64,000 bases of DNA from Letharia columbiana (lineage: Eukaryota; Ascomycota; Lecanoromycetes; Lecanorales; Parmeliaceae). Of this stretch, positions 8,798 to 18,990 are shown in pieces; position 1 is the first letter of the stretch, and each line of letters begins with the position of its first letter. The stretch is from contig NW_023501129.1 in NCBI RefSeq assembly GCF_014066305.1, forward strand, positions 1 to 64,000. Reading direction: 5' to 3'. A model generated the notes under the pieces. It saw only the letters and a program-made list of their open reading frames with translations. It was not told the origin of the DNA and ran no database searches. Position numbers and translations under genes: made by a program.

Positions 8798-10803
8798 CAT
8801 GCAAGACCGCATTTAACGGCCAGGGTATTCCGCTACCTTAGGACCCTCATAGGTAAAGCCGCCATTGAACGGGGGTTCCATCAAAGCCTAGCTTATATTA
8901 GTCAACTAAGCAAATCCGATAGCCAGCCGCCATCGGGCAGAGATCACACCCAATACTTCGAATTTATTTCTTTGCAGCGTGCTTTGTTTTAATTAAACAG
9001 TCGTACAACACCATTCTGTGCCTCCTATCCCATATCTGATATTAATCAAAAGGGACGGCCCACCTTCTCCCGAAGTTACGTGAGTCAATTTGCCGAGTTC
9101 CTTAATGATTGTTCACTCGAACGCCTTCGTATACTCTACTTGCTTACTTGTGGTAGTATTTAGGTACGGTAAAGCATCTGCTAAACATGTCATCTGATTT
9201 AGTTTATTACTATTTAGCAAACGAGATATACAGTTTTCCAGAACATTTGTCACTATGTAAAAATGATATTTTCTATAAATCTTAGATTTGCTCATCGTTT
9301 ACCCCTTTTGGGATTATTAACAAATAATAGATTATTCATTAAAGATATAATAAACTTAGAGGCCGTAACTTTAATTAAATTCCATAAGCTTTAGGCGAGG
9401 GTATTCCCCTTTATCGTTACTTATATTAGTATTCTCGCTTGGGTTTTTTTTTTTTTTTTTTTTTAAGAATAATTTTATGCCTTATAAAGGCATAATAATA
9501 AACTTCCCCAATGTTCCGCTACCCCTAATATACAATGTAAAATTTAGATACATTAATATATTTGGACAAGGTCTCGGTATATTATTTAGATTCGTTAAAT
9601 CTTCGATACTTTTATTCTTAAAATAAAACCAGTGCTCTGTTACGAGGTCTTCAGAAAATGGCCGCTTCTAAGCCTATTCCCTGGCCGTTTGGGATAAATA
9701 CTGCCTTAATTTCACTTAACAATAATTTTGGAACCTTATTAACTCTTGTTCTGGGCTGTTTCCCTTTAGACATACAACCTTTTCGTACTATGTCTGATTA
9801 TTCAATATTCATATCTAGTCCTTCCGAGAACAAAAACTCACTGATAGAGTCTTCACGACCCCCCAATGTCCGCAAAAAGCACCTTATTTATTTTTCCTAA
9901 ATTAATAGGAAAAATGAGTACTAGTTGCATGAGATCACAATTCTGTACCTTCTGATATTCTATTTAAATTACCTACTTAGATAGGTTTCGCAGAAAACCA
10001 GCTATCTTAGTCAGTATTGTCTTTCACTAACTTACCACAATTCTTCGGATATCTTTACAACGATAACCCGTTCGGACTTTTATATTCCTGATTGTGGTAA
10101 GATCACTAAGCTTCGGGTCTAACCTTTGATACTGCATTATTATATTCTAATTGTTTTATCTTCGCAATATGTAAAGCAACTCTTAATTCTAAACTTCTAT
10201 ACTGCTCGCATCAAACATTAACTTGCTGACCCATTATGCAAAAGGTACGCTCTTATCGTTTATTTAAACTTTTTTTGAACTGCTTATAAAACTGCTCTTT
10301 CAATCATTTCCCTCACGGTACTTTTCGCTATCACATATATATCATATTTAGTCTTAGAGGAAGGTTCCCCTTTTATTCAAACAGATATGCACTCTAATTT
10401 ACTTGTTTAAGACTTTTCTTATTTCATTCACATTACTTAAAGAATCTCTTTTGATTTCTTTTCCTGAAGTTAATAAGATATTTCAATTCACTTCGTTTAT
10501 TTTTAAGACACATAATTTCTTATTAGAGTTGAACATGCACTTCATGCATGTATCGTATATATTACACATTTCATTTCAGCCGATCCATATATAAGCTATA
10601 AATAGCTTATATAAGCTAGCTCTCTTTGATATATAGCTATGATTCCATAACAATCTCTTTGTATACTTGCTTGTCATTTTATCATCTATTCTTCTAAGAA
10701 TAGAAGAAATGACAAAAATAATACTTTCCATATCATTTACACTACTAGTGTAGATTATATTTAAGATCTATTTTATCATTCTTATTCTTTATGATAAGAT
10801 AAA

Positions 10804-10876
10804 TCGGGTCATTATGATTCGAACATAACACTTCCTCAACCCAAATGAGACGCCTAACCAACCTGGCTCTAACCCG
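10804..10876 (-). tRNA. trnP: tRNA-Pro (UGG)
   Basis: Acceptor CGGGTTA/TGACCCG, anticodon stem TCTCA/TGAGG around TTTGGGT, and T-loop TTCGAAT. Confidence 0.88.
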
Positions 10877-10919
10877 TATATAAAGATAATATCTAAATAT
10901 AATATGTCTATGTTTACTT

Positions 10920-11005
10920 CAGAGAATATCCGATTCGAACGGATGTGATCATTTTAACCAAATAAGTTTCAAGCTTATCACCTTAAACCACTCAGACAAT
11001 TCTCT
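10920..11005 (-). tRNA. trnS1: tRNA-Ser (UGA)
   Basis: Type II tRNA. Acceptor AGAGAAT/ATTCTCT, perfect anticodon stem ATAAG/CTTAT around CTTGAAA, a long variable arm and T-arm ATCCG TTCGAAT CGGAT. Confidence 0.92.
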
Positions 11006-11025
11006 TATAATAATATACTAGTAAA

Positions 11026-11097
11026 TGATTCCTCAGCGGTTTGAACGCCGAACCTACTCTTATCAAAAGTATACTTTACCAGTTAAGTTAAGGAACC
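11026..11097 (-). tRNA. trnI: tRNA-Ile (GAU)
   Basis: Acceptor GGTTCCT/AGGAATC and anticodon stem TACTT/GAGTA with loop TTGATAA. The T-loop is TTCAAAC. Confidence 0.88.
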
Positions 11098-11208
11098 TTT
11101 ATTTTAAATACATAAAAAAAATACCTTCATAAAATATTAACAATGCCACTACTACTAGAGTAAAGAGTGTTTATTCTTTTTTTAATAAAATTGAATTTTT
11201 AATACTTA

Positions 11209-11290
11209 CGGAAAAAAGATGATTCGAACATCCAGGTGTTTATTACACAATATTTAGCAAATATCCTGCCTTACCGATAGCAATTTTTCC
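11209..11290 (-). tRNA. trnS2: tRNA-Ser (GCU)
   Basis: Type II tRNA. Acceptor GGAAAAA/TTTTTCC, anticodon stem GATAT/ATATT around TTGCTAA (GCU), and T-loop TTCGAAT. Confidence 0.87.
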
Positions 11291-11366
11291 TCCTTTTCTC
11301 CCTGGTCCTTGGAGGAAAATAAAAATATAAAGTAGAAAAGGGAGCAAAACTTGCAAAAATTATAAA

Positions 11367-11439
11367 CGAGTTAGACCGGCTACGATCCGGCATCCTCCTT
11401 CTCGACAAGAAGGCCCTTTACCAATTAAGTTACTAACTC
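11367..11439 (-). tRNA. trnD: tRNA-Asp (GUC)
   Basis: Acceptor GAGTTAG/CTAACTC, anticodon stem CCTTC/GAAGG with loop TTGTCGA, and a T-arm with loop ATCGTAG. Confidence 0.88.
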
Positions 11440-11453
11440 TAAATCTTATAATT

Positions 11454-11526
11454 TACGGCCAGCCGAACTTGAATCGGCACACATCGTTTGGAAGACGAAC
11501 GGTCTACCAGATTAACCTATGGCCGT
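11454..11526 (-). tRNA. trnG: tRNA-Gly (UCC)
   Basis: Acceptor ACGGCCA/TGGCCGT, anticodon loop CTTCCAA (UCC) on stem TCGT/ACGA, and T-loop TTCAAGT. Confidence 0.9.
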
Positions 11527-11556
11527 TTTTTTTGTTTTAGAAAGGAGGGCAATGTT

Positions 11557-12474
11557 TTAATCTTCTACTCTTCCATCTTCTCTTTTTATGTTAACAATAT
11601 ATCTACCCTTGAAAATGAATGGTCAGTAATTTAGACCCTTTTTATTGAGAGTTTTCTCTCTCTTCAGAAGAGATGAATGTTTTGAACGCGTAAAATTAGC
11701 AGCCTCACGTCTAGAATCATAAGAGGTTGTAATTCCAGTCTCCTGATCTGTTACTTCTACTTCTAAACCAGGATTGGGTTTATGTATTCTATTAGCAGCC
11801 TTTTGCTTCATTTTATCTGAAGCTTCATGCGTATGCTTGTAACCTAACAAGGAATGAGCAAATTCAAGTATGTTGTACTTATGCTCCAAGTGTTCTAGAT
11901 AGTACTGTTCCCGCTCTTTTAGTATGGATAGATCACAGTACTCAATAATATCTAGACAAAAGGCGGAAGTACCATACTTTAACAGGGCTCTCTAGATTAG
12001 ACTATTAGTAGTCTTAATGCGTCCTTACAGGTACTTAATACTAAAGTAGTTAGCCATCCTTTCATTGAGATCTCCAGTTGAACCAATATATGATTTACCA
12101 GCCTCTCTTCTAATTCAGCGATATATACCTGCTTTACCTTTGTTTTCTCTTAAAATATCAATCTTCATAGTTCCAGTGTCATTCTAAGACATACGTGGTA
12201 CCGTTGTGATCTTGTTTTCGCTATCGGGGACAACAGCTAAAACCTCTTCACTATAGGGGATGCTTCGCAACACAACTGCTATATTGTTACCGATATTTTG
12301 GGCATAGCTAATTGAGTTATTATCAGTATTAGGCTCAATCTCGACTATTATGTTATCAGCAGACTTAAAGGCCTTGAAACACACAGAGAAAGGGGCAAAC
12401 TGTATTCTGGATGCTGGGACATTGTAGTATCTCTTAGCGTTAAAAGTTAATTTCATTGTTTTATTACTTTTCAT
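11557..12474 (-). pseudogene. Degenerate GIY-YIG ORF downstream of cox3
   Basis: The frame begins at or before the ATG near 12474, only a few bases past the cox3 stop; the open frame even overlaps the cox3 3' end. It carries a GIY-YIG domain (AGIYRWIRREAGKSYIGSTG), KEREQYYLEHLEHKYN, a NUMOD3-like LGYKHTHEASDKM, and a NUMOD1-like tail. It is closely related to the ORF at 4237-4941. Three in-frame stops (TAG near 12184, TAA near 12018, TAG near 11994) break it. It sits between cox3 and tRNA-Gly, so it is a free-standing element in decay. Confidence 0.7.
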
Positions 12475-12485
12475 TTTCCTCTTAA

Positions 12486-13295
12486 CTAAGATCCTCAATA
12501 ATAAATAGAAATAAAAAGAATTAATCAAACAACATCAACAAAATGTCAATATAGTATAGAAGACTCTAGACCCAGATGATGGTTTTCAGTAAAGTGGTAG
12601 GCTAATACTCTTCATAAGCCTACACCTATAAAAGCAGTCCCTATCATTACGTGAAGACCATGAAAACCTGTACCGAAATAGAAACAAGAACCATATGTAC
12701 TGTCGGAAAATGTGAATGAAGAAACTGTATATTCTAAACCTTGTAAACCAGTAAATATTAAGGCTAACATTACAGTAAGCACTATACCATACAAGGCTCC
12801 ACTTCTATTTCCCTGTATTAAAGAATGGTGGGCATAAGTAACTGTAAAGCCTGATGATAATAATATAACTGTGTTTAGTAAGGGTAGCTCAAACGGATTA
12901 ACAGAATCTATACCCTTAGGTGGTCACTGAGATCCCATTTCTGCAGCAGGTGATAATGCACTATGGAAAAATGTTCAAAAAATAGCCAGAAAAAACAATG
13001 CTTCACTAACTATAAACAAAGCAACTCCCATATTTAGACCCCTTTGTACAGCTAAAGTATGATTACCTAAGTATGTTGCCTCACTAATAACGTCTCTAAA
13101 TCAAAATGACATGGAAAAGATTACTAGAAGTAAAGCCATGTACAAAAAATACTGTGCTAAAGAAAAGCCATGCATCGTTAAAACACCTGATGTAGTAAGA
13201 GCTAAAAGAGATATACATGTAAAAATAGGCCAGGGTGAGGGAGAAACAAGATGAAAAGGATGAGCTTGAAAATTACTCCTTACTAAGTTTGTCAT
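12486..13295 (-). CDS. cox3: Cytochrome c oxidase subunit 3
   Basis: Cox3 is an integral inner-membrane subunit of complex IV. The 269-residue frame is complete once TGA codons are read as Trp. Family signatures are the N-terminus [12 protein letters not shown], the central [34 protein letters not shown] with TYAHHSL, and the C-terminal YWHFVDVVWLILF followed by YYWGS and a stop. Length and ending match fungal Cox3. The start is the ATG ending at 13295, 45 bases after tRNA-Val. The tRNA-Val and this leader are duplicated at 33182-33299 in front of an unrelated ORF. Confidence 0.97.
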
Positions 13296-13340
13296 CTAAG
13301 TTTTACATTAAGTTTTACGAATACACAGCAGAGTAAACAA

Positions 13341-13412
13341 TAAGGAATAGCTGATTTGAACACCTAACCTACCGTGTGTAAAACGGTTGCTCTACCGTTG
13401 AGCTAATTCCCT
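13341..13412 (-). tRNA. trnV: tRNA-Val (UAC)
   Basis: Acceptor AGGGAAT/ATTCCTT, perfect anticodon stem ACCGT/ACGGT around TTTACAC, and T-loop TTCAAAT. It lies directly upstream of cox3. Confidence 0.9.
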
Positions 13413-13510
13413 TATATTTGTTTTGCGCATACGAAGCATGCGTATCATGATATAAATACATAAACTATGTTGCCATATACATAAATGTATCTATTAATAA
13501 TTGGTTTAGA

Positions 13511-13584
13511 TAAGACCTACGGGGTTCGAACCCATATAATGATGATTAAAAGTCACATATTTTACCAGTTAAACTAAAGTCTCT
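13511..13584 (-). tRNA. trnK: tRNA-Lys (UUU), copy 1
   Basis: Acceptor AGAGACT/AGGTCTT, anticodon loop CTTTTAA on a mostly paired stem, and T-loop TTCGAAC. The copy at 14848-14921 is identical as far as I can read, and a third near-copy lies at 31726-31799. Confidence 0.88.
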
Positions 13585-13676
13585 AGGTTTATTAACGATC
13601 ATCTAAAATAGTACGTACTGTTGTTTACTTTAGGTGTTAAGCTTTAACAGGATAGTTTACATAAAGATAAGCTAGT

Positions 13677-14324
13677 CTAATCCTTTTGTTTTATTGTTAT
13701 AACAATGGCACCAACCATAGCTAATAATAGTATTATAGATGTTATTATAAGCCATATAGAATAACTTGTATACATAATGTTACCTATACTTGTTATATGT
13801 GTTGTTTCTGCCAGACTACCATCTCAGGTTTTAGAAGTTGCAAACATTAATTCACTATTGTTACTAGTGGGATTGAAGGATTTATTTAGAGAAAAGATAA
13901 TAAAGATAAAATCTTTAAAGACATCATTTAGATTAAAGCTTGATGAATTGAGAGGTAGTACTTTATATACAGGATAAATAAAAGACACACCTATTAATAG
14001 TGCTAATGGTATACTATTACTAGTATCAGACAAAAGCTCAGATATTCTCACGTTTATTAACATTAATATAAATAAAAATAAGATTGAAACAGCTCCAACA
14101 TAAACCAATAAATACGATAAACCTATAAAGTTTAAACCTAAAACTAGTAAATAAGATGCTATACTTAAAAAGAGTCCTATTAAAAACAATACTGACACTA
14201 TGGGGTTTTTATTTATTATAACAAAAATACCCGATAAGATAGAAGCCAAGGAGATAAGGTCTAAAGCTTCCGCACTATAACCATTAGTAAAAGTTTCACT
14301 TAGAAGATCTAAATTATCAATCAT
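13677..14324 (-). CDS. nad6: NADH dehydrogenase subunit 6
   Basis: Nad6 is a membrane-arm subunit of complex I. The frame has 215 residues with one TGA as Trp. Features seen are the hydrophobic N-terminal helices, the conserved NPIVSVLFLIGLF and SYLLVYVGAVSILFLFILML segments (about residues 40-95), and the C-terminal helix AMVGAIVITIKQKD. It has five membrane helices, as usual for this family. It starts at ATG (14324) and ends at TAG (13677). tRNA-Lys follows downstream. Confidence 0.96.
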
Positions 14325-14436
14325 ATTAAATTGTAGAGGATTTATATCTCATGATTTATGTTAACTACATAATTTTTATTTTTACATAGCTCTTTTTAAT
14401 GAGAAACATGTGGCAATTTTTACTATACATGGGGGT

Positions 14437-14509
14437 TAGCGCGTATAAGACTCGAACTTATAATCCTTGTGGCCGAAACACATCGCTTAACCAGTTAAGC
14501 TAACACGCT
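14437..14509 (-). tRNA. trnR1: tRNA-Arg (UCG)
   Basis: Acceptor AGCGTGT/ACGCGCT, loop TTTCGGC (UCG) on stem ATGTG/CACAA with one mismatch, and T-loop TTCGAGT. An interrupted copy lies at 31612-31703. Confidence 0.85.
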
Positions 14510-14609
14510 CTAATGTAAAAAAGAGAAAACGTATAGCCTTTTAGCTAAATTATAACAATATTATATGTAATATTGTGTTGTTTTTTTTCTCATTTTCACA
14601 TATTTTTTT

Positions 14610-14695
14610 TTTAGATAAATCAGATGCTGATGCCATGATGCTGATGCCATGATGCTTCGCATTCACAAGCAACCGCAATAAAAAGTGCATCCATG
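14610..14695. repeat. Short interspersed hairpin repeat
   Basis: Copy of the element that contains CATGATGCTTCGCATTCACA, followed by AGCAACCGCAATAAAAAGTG. The same block occurs in inverted orientation at 15280-15350, flanking tRNA-Lys copy 2 and tRNA-Asn. Shorter versions are inserted in HEG ORFs at 21823, 22376 and 44676. Confidence 0.7.
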
Positions 14696-14847
14696 GGCTT
14701 TAAGTTACATTATAGTATCTTCTCCTATTAATAGTAAAAACTAATAATGAGAACTATGTGTATATTTCCTTTCATTGTTCTACAAAAGGGACTGCCAGCT
14801 TAACTGTATAAACTACCAGTTATCTACAAAAGATATCTAGACAAAGA

Positions 14848-14921
14848 TAAGACCTACGGGGTTCGAACCCATATAATGATGATTAAAAGTCACATATTTT
14901 ACCAGTTAAACTAAAGTCTCT
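14848..14921 (-). tRNA. trnK: tRNA-Lys (UUU), copy 2
   Basis: Apparently identical to the copy at 13511-13584, including about 10 flanking bases on each side. That points to a recent duplication or gene conversion. Confidence 0.82.
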
Positions 14922-14939
14922 AGGTTTATTAAGATATAT

Positions 14940-14992
14940 TACACAAATTACAGAAACACATCGGTTAACCATTTAAGCTAAGATGCTTTAAT
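14940..14992 (-). pseudogene. Relic 5' half of tRNA-Arg
   Basis: Resembles the 5' half of tRNA-Arg(UCG) (an AGCTTAAATGGTTAACCGATG-type D-arm followed by TGTGTTTCTG) but has no T-arm or acceptor 3' strand. It was left when the neighbouring block was duplicated. Confidence 0.5.
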
Positions 14993-15115
14993 GTAAAGAT
15001 AAAAAAGTCTTATATTATTTAGGATGCTTCTTGTGCTGATGTTTTTAATAAAAACAAGCAAGAAACACAACGCATAAAAAAAATAAGCGTGATGGCATCA
15101 AGCAAGCAAATAAAC

Positions 15116-15186
15116 AGCCCTTAAAGTGAATCGAACACTTATCAAAATATTAACAGTATCTCGCTCTACCGTTGAGCTACAAAGGC
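15116..15186 (-). tRNA. trnN: tRNA-Asn (GUU)
   Basis: Acceptor GCCTTTG/TAAGGGC, anticodon loop CTGTTAA on stem AGATA/TATTT, and T-arm AAGTG TTCGATT CACTT. Confidence 0.87.
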
Positions 15187-15279
15187 TATGGATGCTCTGC
15201 TTCTTGTTCCACAAAAGCAACACAAATAATAGTTATCTGCTTCGCTGTTTAAATAAAACATATGATGCTTCTGATGCTG

Positions 15280-15350
15280 ATGCACTTTTTATTGCGGTTG
15301 CTTGTGAATGCGAAGCATCATGGCATCAGCATCTGATTTACTGAGGAAGA
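15280..15350. repeat. Short interspersed hairpin repeat, inverted copy
   Basis: Inverted copy of the block at 14610-14695 (contains GATGCACTTTTTATTGCGG and the TGTGAATGCGAAGC core). Nearby at 15185-15215 and 15500-15540 are copies of a second hairpin family that contains TTTTGTGGAACAAGAAGCAG. Confidence 0.65.
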
Positions 15351-15380
15351 AAAAAAGCAACCGGCCACAATAAGCACAAC

Positions 15381-15449
15381 AAGAATACTCGGATTTGAAC
15401 TGAGAATTTGAAGTTTGAAGCTTCCTATTTTACCATTAAATTATACTCT
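15381..15449 (-). tRNA. trnW: tRNA-Trp (UCA)
   Basis: Acceptor AGAGTAT with its 3' strand GTATTCT, stem GAAG/CTTC around CTTCAAA (anticodon UCA), and T-loop TTCAAAT. The UCA anticodon supports reading TGA as Trp, as the protein genes require. Confidence 0.9.
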
Positions 15450-15577
15450 TTGGCTTTAAATCTGTTTTATGCAGTACTTTAATTTTTTTTAGGCTTGCTT
15501 GTGTAGCTTTTGTGGAACAAGAAGCAGAGCATCCATGGCAGAGCATGTAAAATGTTTTTAACTTGCGGAGCATTAAT

Positions 15578-15660
15578 AGGAAACAAGAGACTCGAACTCT
15601 TAAAAGCTTAGTGCTATTGAGTTTACAGCTCAACCCATCTTGCCAATTATGGAAGTTTCC
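15578..15660 (-). tRNA. trnY: tRNA-Tyr (GUA)
   Basis: Type II tRNA. Acceptor GGAAACT/TGTTTCC, perfect stem TTGAG/CTCAA around CTGTAAA, a long variable arm and T-loop TTCGAGT. A second, degraded tRNA-Tyr with the identical anticodon arm lies upstream at 16364-16461, with a GIY-YIG relic between them. Confidence 0.9.
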
Positions 15661-15689
15661 TTTAGTTGCTGATTAGATCTCAGGGGATG

Positions 15690-16350
15690 AAAATAAAAAC
15701 TTATCCAACAAAACTTTTCCTGATCTTATCTAACGCCCAATGGTAGAGTCAGAAACACCCAAGACTAAACCAGCTTCTAATTTAGATAGGTCTCTATATT
15801 TTTCTGTGTTTATATTAACAACCAACACGGGTGTAGCTATAGACTTCCTAATTTTATTTTTGGTTTCTTCCGTCTGTACTATAGTTCTCATTTTGACCAA
15901 GGTAGCTTCAGGTACAGTACGCCTGCTTCTTTTTAATATGCTTGCCTCATTATGGGTTGCTAACGAAGTTGAGCATCACCATAAGAAGAACCTGCCTGCT
16001 TTAAAATATTATAATCGGGTTTTAGGTTATACAAATATAACTGTTCCTTTAAAATAACGTTTTTAAGAGAACAATCTTCAATAATATCTAGCTAAAGTTC
16101 TTTCTTGTTATTGCGAAACATTTCAAGAGTGCTAAATTAATTAACATACGAATTTTAGACAAAGCATCGTGGTTGAAGTCTTTGACAAATATTTTGGATA
16201 AATTTATGCTTGATCCAACCTAAATTTTATTGTTTATTTTGTTAGTCCATATATATACACCACACTTTACTCTGTTTTCCTGTATAATCGTATTTTGCAC
16301 GGATAACTCGCCTAATTTATCATGTATTATTTCTATTTTTGTTTTCATTA
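15690..16350 (-). pseudogene. Degenerate GIY-YIG ORF between two tRNA-Tyr copies
   Basis: An ATG ending near 16350 opens a frame with CGVYIWTNKINNKI, which is a GIY-YIG first motif, followed by a TAA where the YIG motif VGSS continues. Further fragments downstream (NYNIL-like, at about 16000-16060 on the complement) are scattered over frames with several stops. A GTTGCTAACGAAGTTGAGC hairpin repeat sits at 15958-15980. This is a decayed free-standing HEG whose start follows a tRNA 3' end, and an intact tRNA-Tyr copy lies downstream of it. Confidence 0.6.
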
Positions 16351-16363
16351 TCTGCTTCGCTGA

Positions 16364-16461
16364 GGAAGATAATTGAACTCTTGTAGTATTTTTATACCTT
16401 TTACGGTATAATACCATTGAGTTTACAGCTCAACCCCTCATACCAACAAATGGAACCTTCC
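16364..16461 (-). pseudogene. tRNA-Tyr-like copy with enlarged variable arm
   Basis: It shares the anticodon arm TTGAGCTGTAAACTCAA with tRNA-Tyr at 15578-15660 and has an acceptor GGAAGGT/ATCTTCC. Its variable arm is expanded to a long AT-rich hairpin (GGTATTATACC...GGTATA), and the T-loop reads TTCAATT. It is probably a second, degraded tRNA-Tyr. The HEG relic starts just beyond its 3' end. Confidence 0.6.
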
Positions 16462-16504
16462 TTGTATTGGTGTTGCAAAGCATCATCTTTAATAAAACTC
16501 CCTA

Positions 16505-16582
16505 TGTACAACAGTGAACAGTAAACAATAAACAGTAAACAATAAACAGTAAACAATAAACAGTAAGCAGTAAACAGTAAAG
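16505..16582. repeat. AACAGTAAACAATA tandem repeat
   Basis: Five to six imperfect tandem copies of a 14-base unit (AAACAGTAAACAAT) in the spacer between tRNA-Tyr and rns. Confidence 0.85.
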
Positions 16583-16734
16583 AGGTATATTAGTTAAGTG
16601 TTTAGATGTGGCTAAATCATACTGTTTTCTAGTTAAACACAAAACAAAAAAAGTACGTATGTATTGGGGGTGTTACAAAGCAATAAGGAGTTATTGATCC
16701 CTTATTGCTTTGTAACTGGGGTATTTTTAATATT

Positions 16735-18330
16735 CATTAATCCCGTGCAATTTCCACTACACGAACCATATTTCGACTTAACACCAATCAAAGTCACGCA
16801 TACGAAGACATCATGCCTAAGTTATTAGACCAAATCGCCTAAATTATAAATAAACACTAGCCGAACTTATTGCACATACTTCTTCCGGCGCCTGACGAGT
16901 AGTTAGTACCTATCTGAGATTAGATTCACCGTGCCGTACTTATACACGATTACTAGTAATTCCTATTTCACGCAGTCGAGTTACAGACTACAATCCATTG
17001 TTAGTGTTTATCCAGTTTTGGGGGATTAGCTCAATTTCGCAATTTCACACCCTTTTGTAAGGCCTACGTGGCACGTCTATAGCCCACAATATTTAGGCCA
17101 TGATGACTTGTCCTAGTCCCTGTTATCATATCCAATATAGCGGGGAACTACTCTATCTAAAAATAAAGTAAGGGTTTACGTTAATTTAATGGAACTAACC
17201 ATAGTCTCGCGACATTAACTGAAGACAGCCGTGCAACGCTTATAAAGATATCTTATTACCTCTTTTTCTTTTTCTTCTTTAATTAATATTATTATAATAA
17301 AAAAAAAAATAAGAAGATTAAAAATAAAAATAATAAAAGATATAAATATTTAAATTGTGGTAAGGTTTTTTGCGGGTTATCAAATTAAACAACATACTTC
17401 ACTACTGGTTTCAGAAACGGTCTAATGATTTCAGTTCCAATGTTGCCAAATTACTCTTGAGGTGGAATGCTTATACTTTTATTTATAGAATAAACTTATT
17501 TATCTAATTTATAATATTTATTATTTTCTACTTAGACTACTGGGGTATCTAATCCTGTTCGCTACACTAAGCCTTCGTCCCTCAACGTCAGTTATCACAT
17601 AAGGAGATGCTTTCGCCTATGCCTGTGCCATCTTTTTGGAGGTATAACAGAATTTCATCTCTACACCAGCAGTACATTATAGCCCCCTCATAAGTAACTC
17701 TAATAAATTAATCTCTTTTTATTATTTTAGGCTTGATTTACCGTCTAGGTACCCTTTAAACCGATTAAACATGAATAACACTAGTCTTCTACGTATTACC
17801 GCGACTGCTGGCACGTAATTTGGTCAAGACACATAAGCAGACAATGTCATTATCATAATTCTACCTAGAATTTTATTCGACATAGTCGATCTTGCATCAT
17901 CTGTACAATGATGCAAGTAGCTATTGCTATACATTCCTCCAAGTTGCTGGTTCAGCCGTTAGGCTATTGACCAATATTCCTCACTGCTGTGACAATCGTC
18001 ATGGGCTTTATTCAGGCCCACTGTGGTCGATCAACCTTTCAGTTACGACTTCGTGCGTATAGCTAGTTAGGCTTTTAATCTTAACTACTACCTGGCACGA
18101 GATACGAACTTCTAAGAGCGAAACTTAACTTTCTTTATTATTATAAGGCATTTTTTCCTTACTCCAAGGTAGTTACATTATCTTAAACTCACCTGTACAC
18201 CACTACTAGTCAAAACTAGTCGTTCGATTAGCATGTGTCAAGCATTTGGACAGCGTTCATTCAGAGCCATCATCAAACTCAACTCTAAAGTAGTATATTT
18301 TACCATCGTAATGATACTACTACTAATGTA
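16735..18330 (-). rRNA. rns: Small subunit ribosomal RNA (rns)
   Basis: 16S-like rRNA on the minus strand. The complement shows the 5' AGTTTGATGATGGCTCTGA-type start near 18270, the 530-loop region (GTGCCAGCAGTCGCGGTAA, complement near 17810), the 900-region and the 3' helix TTGGTGTTAAGTCGAAATATG near 16790. No intron is evident. An AT-rich variable insertion lies at 17265-17350. Ends are approximate. Confidence 0.92.
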
Positions 18331-18787
18331 GTGTTTTAACAAAGAGACAAATGTAAAATATACATATTATTATGGTTTTACATATTTTACATTTGCTAGT
18401 TATGCCTCGATCAAAATCGTGGTGAAATATAAATACAAACTTGAACTCGATAATTTGTTCGTTATTATTCCCATCAGTAAAATAAACTTTACTTGCGGAG
18501 CATGTAAGTTATACCTCTTATTAGGTAAGACATTTTTGTATTGATTTGCTCAGACGTCTTGATATTTAAAGTCTGAGAATGGAACTTTAGTGATTTTAGA
18601 ATTTAAAAAAGACCACTAATAAATGATTTATCTAAGAAAATAAAGCCTGTATACTTAGGGGATATATCAGTTTAGTGGTATCTTTTATAGCTATTACCAA
18701 ATTTTGTTGCAGGGTTAAAGAAAAAACTTTTAACATTTATATTATTAAGCGGCATTATAGTGTTAGGTTTTTATATAAACATATGAT
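18331..18787. other. Spacer upstream of rns
   Basis: AT-rich, with a short inverted repeat around ATGTAAAATATACATATTATT near 18345-18390. I see no gene. Confidence 0.5.
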
Positions 18788-18990
18788 GATTTGACTTGTT
18801 TCAGATTCGAACTGAAAGATTAGTAGTTTTCTTTTCGTTTTTTATTTTTATTCATTTTCTTCTATTGTTGTTACTTTTATCCTTTCTCTTTCGAGAAAGG
18901 AGAAAATGCGAATAAAATTAGAATAAACTTAAAAAGAAAAACAAAGATGAAACTACTTGGTTTACCAATAAACTACAAATCTGTTTAACT
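18788..18990 (-). tRNA. Split tRNA-like sequence with a hairpin insert in the anticodon loop
   Basis: The 5' half (about 18948-18985, complement) has acceptor GATTTG, D-arm AGTTTATTGGTAAACC and an anticodon 5' strand AGTAGTTT. The 3' half (about 18788-18835) has AAACTACT, T-arm TTTCAG TTCGAAT CTGAAA and acceptor 3' strand CAAGTC. The two anticodon strands pair over 8 bases. Between them lie about 110 bases that fold on themselves around CCTTTCTC...GAGAAAGG. The arms still pair, so it may be an intron-like insert or a tRNA killed by a mobile hairpin. The anticodon cannot be assigned; all expected tRNA species except a sound tRNA-Ala are seen elsewhere in the window. Confidence 0.5.

Larger units (their letters stand above)
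5790..10640 (-). rRNA. rnl: Large subunit ribosomal RNA (rnl), one intron
   Basis: Minus-strand 23S-like rRNA; both ends are approximate. Recognisable landmarks are the sarcin-ricin region (complement of CTTTCGTACAAGGGGC near 6320), the domain V start (GACGAGAAGACCCTATGCAG, complement near 7330) and the domain IV segment CCTAAGGTAGCG (complement near 8840). The transcript runs from about 10640 to about 5790. A group I intron with a GIY-YIG ORF interrupts it at 7428-8797. ORFs called inside the exons, such as those at 9658-9900 or 10403-10594, are shadows. The 10640-10800 spacer downstream of tRNA-Pro carries small inverted repeats. Confidence 0.92.

Noticed and set aside
8762..10594. Plus-strand ORFs inside rnl (8762-8992, 9658-9900, 10403-10594) and a minus ORF at 9113-9295
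   Set aside because: They lie inside conserved rRNA sequence and have no protein family resemblance.
15740..16057. 105-codon plus-strand ORF
   Set aside because: Antisense of the degenerate GIY-YIG relic; contains a hairpin repeat and no known motif.
16505..16582. Possible CRISPR array
   Set aside because: Repeats are 14 bases with no unique spacers and lie in a mitochondrial spacer; it is a simple tandem repeat.
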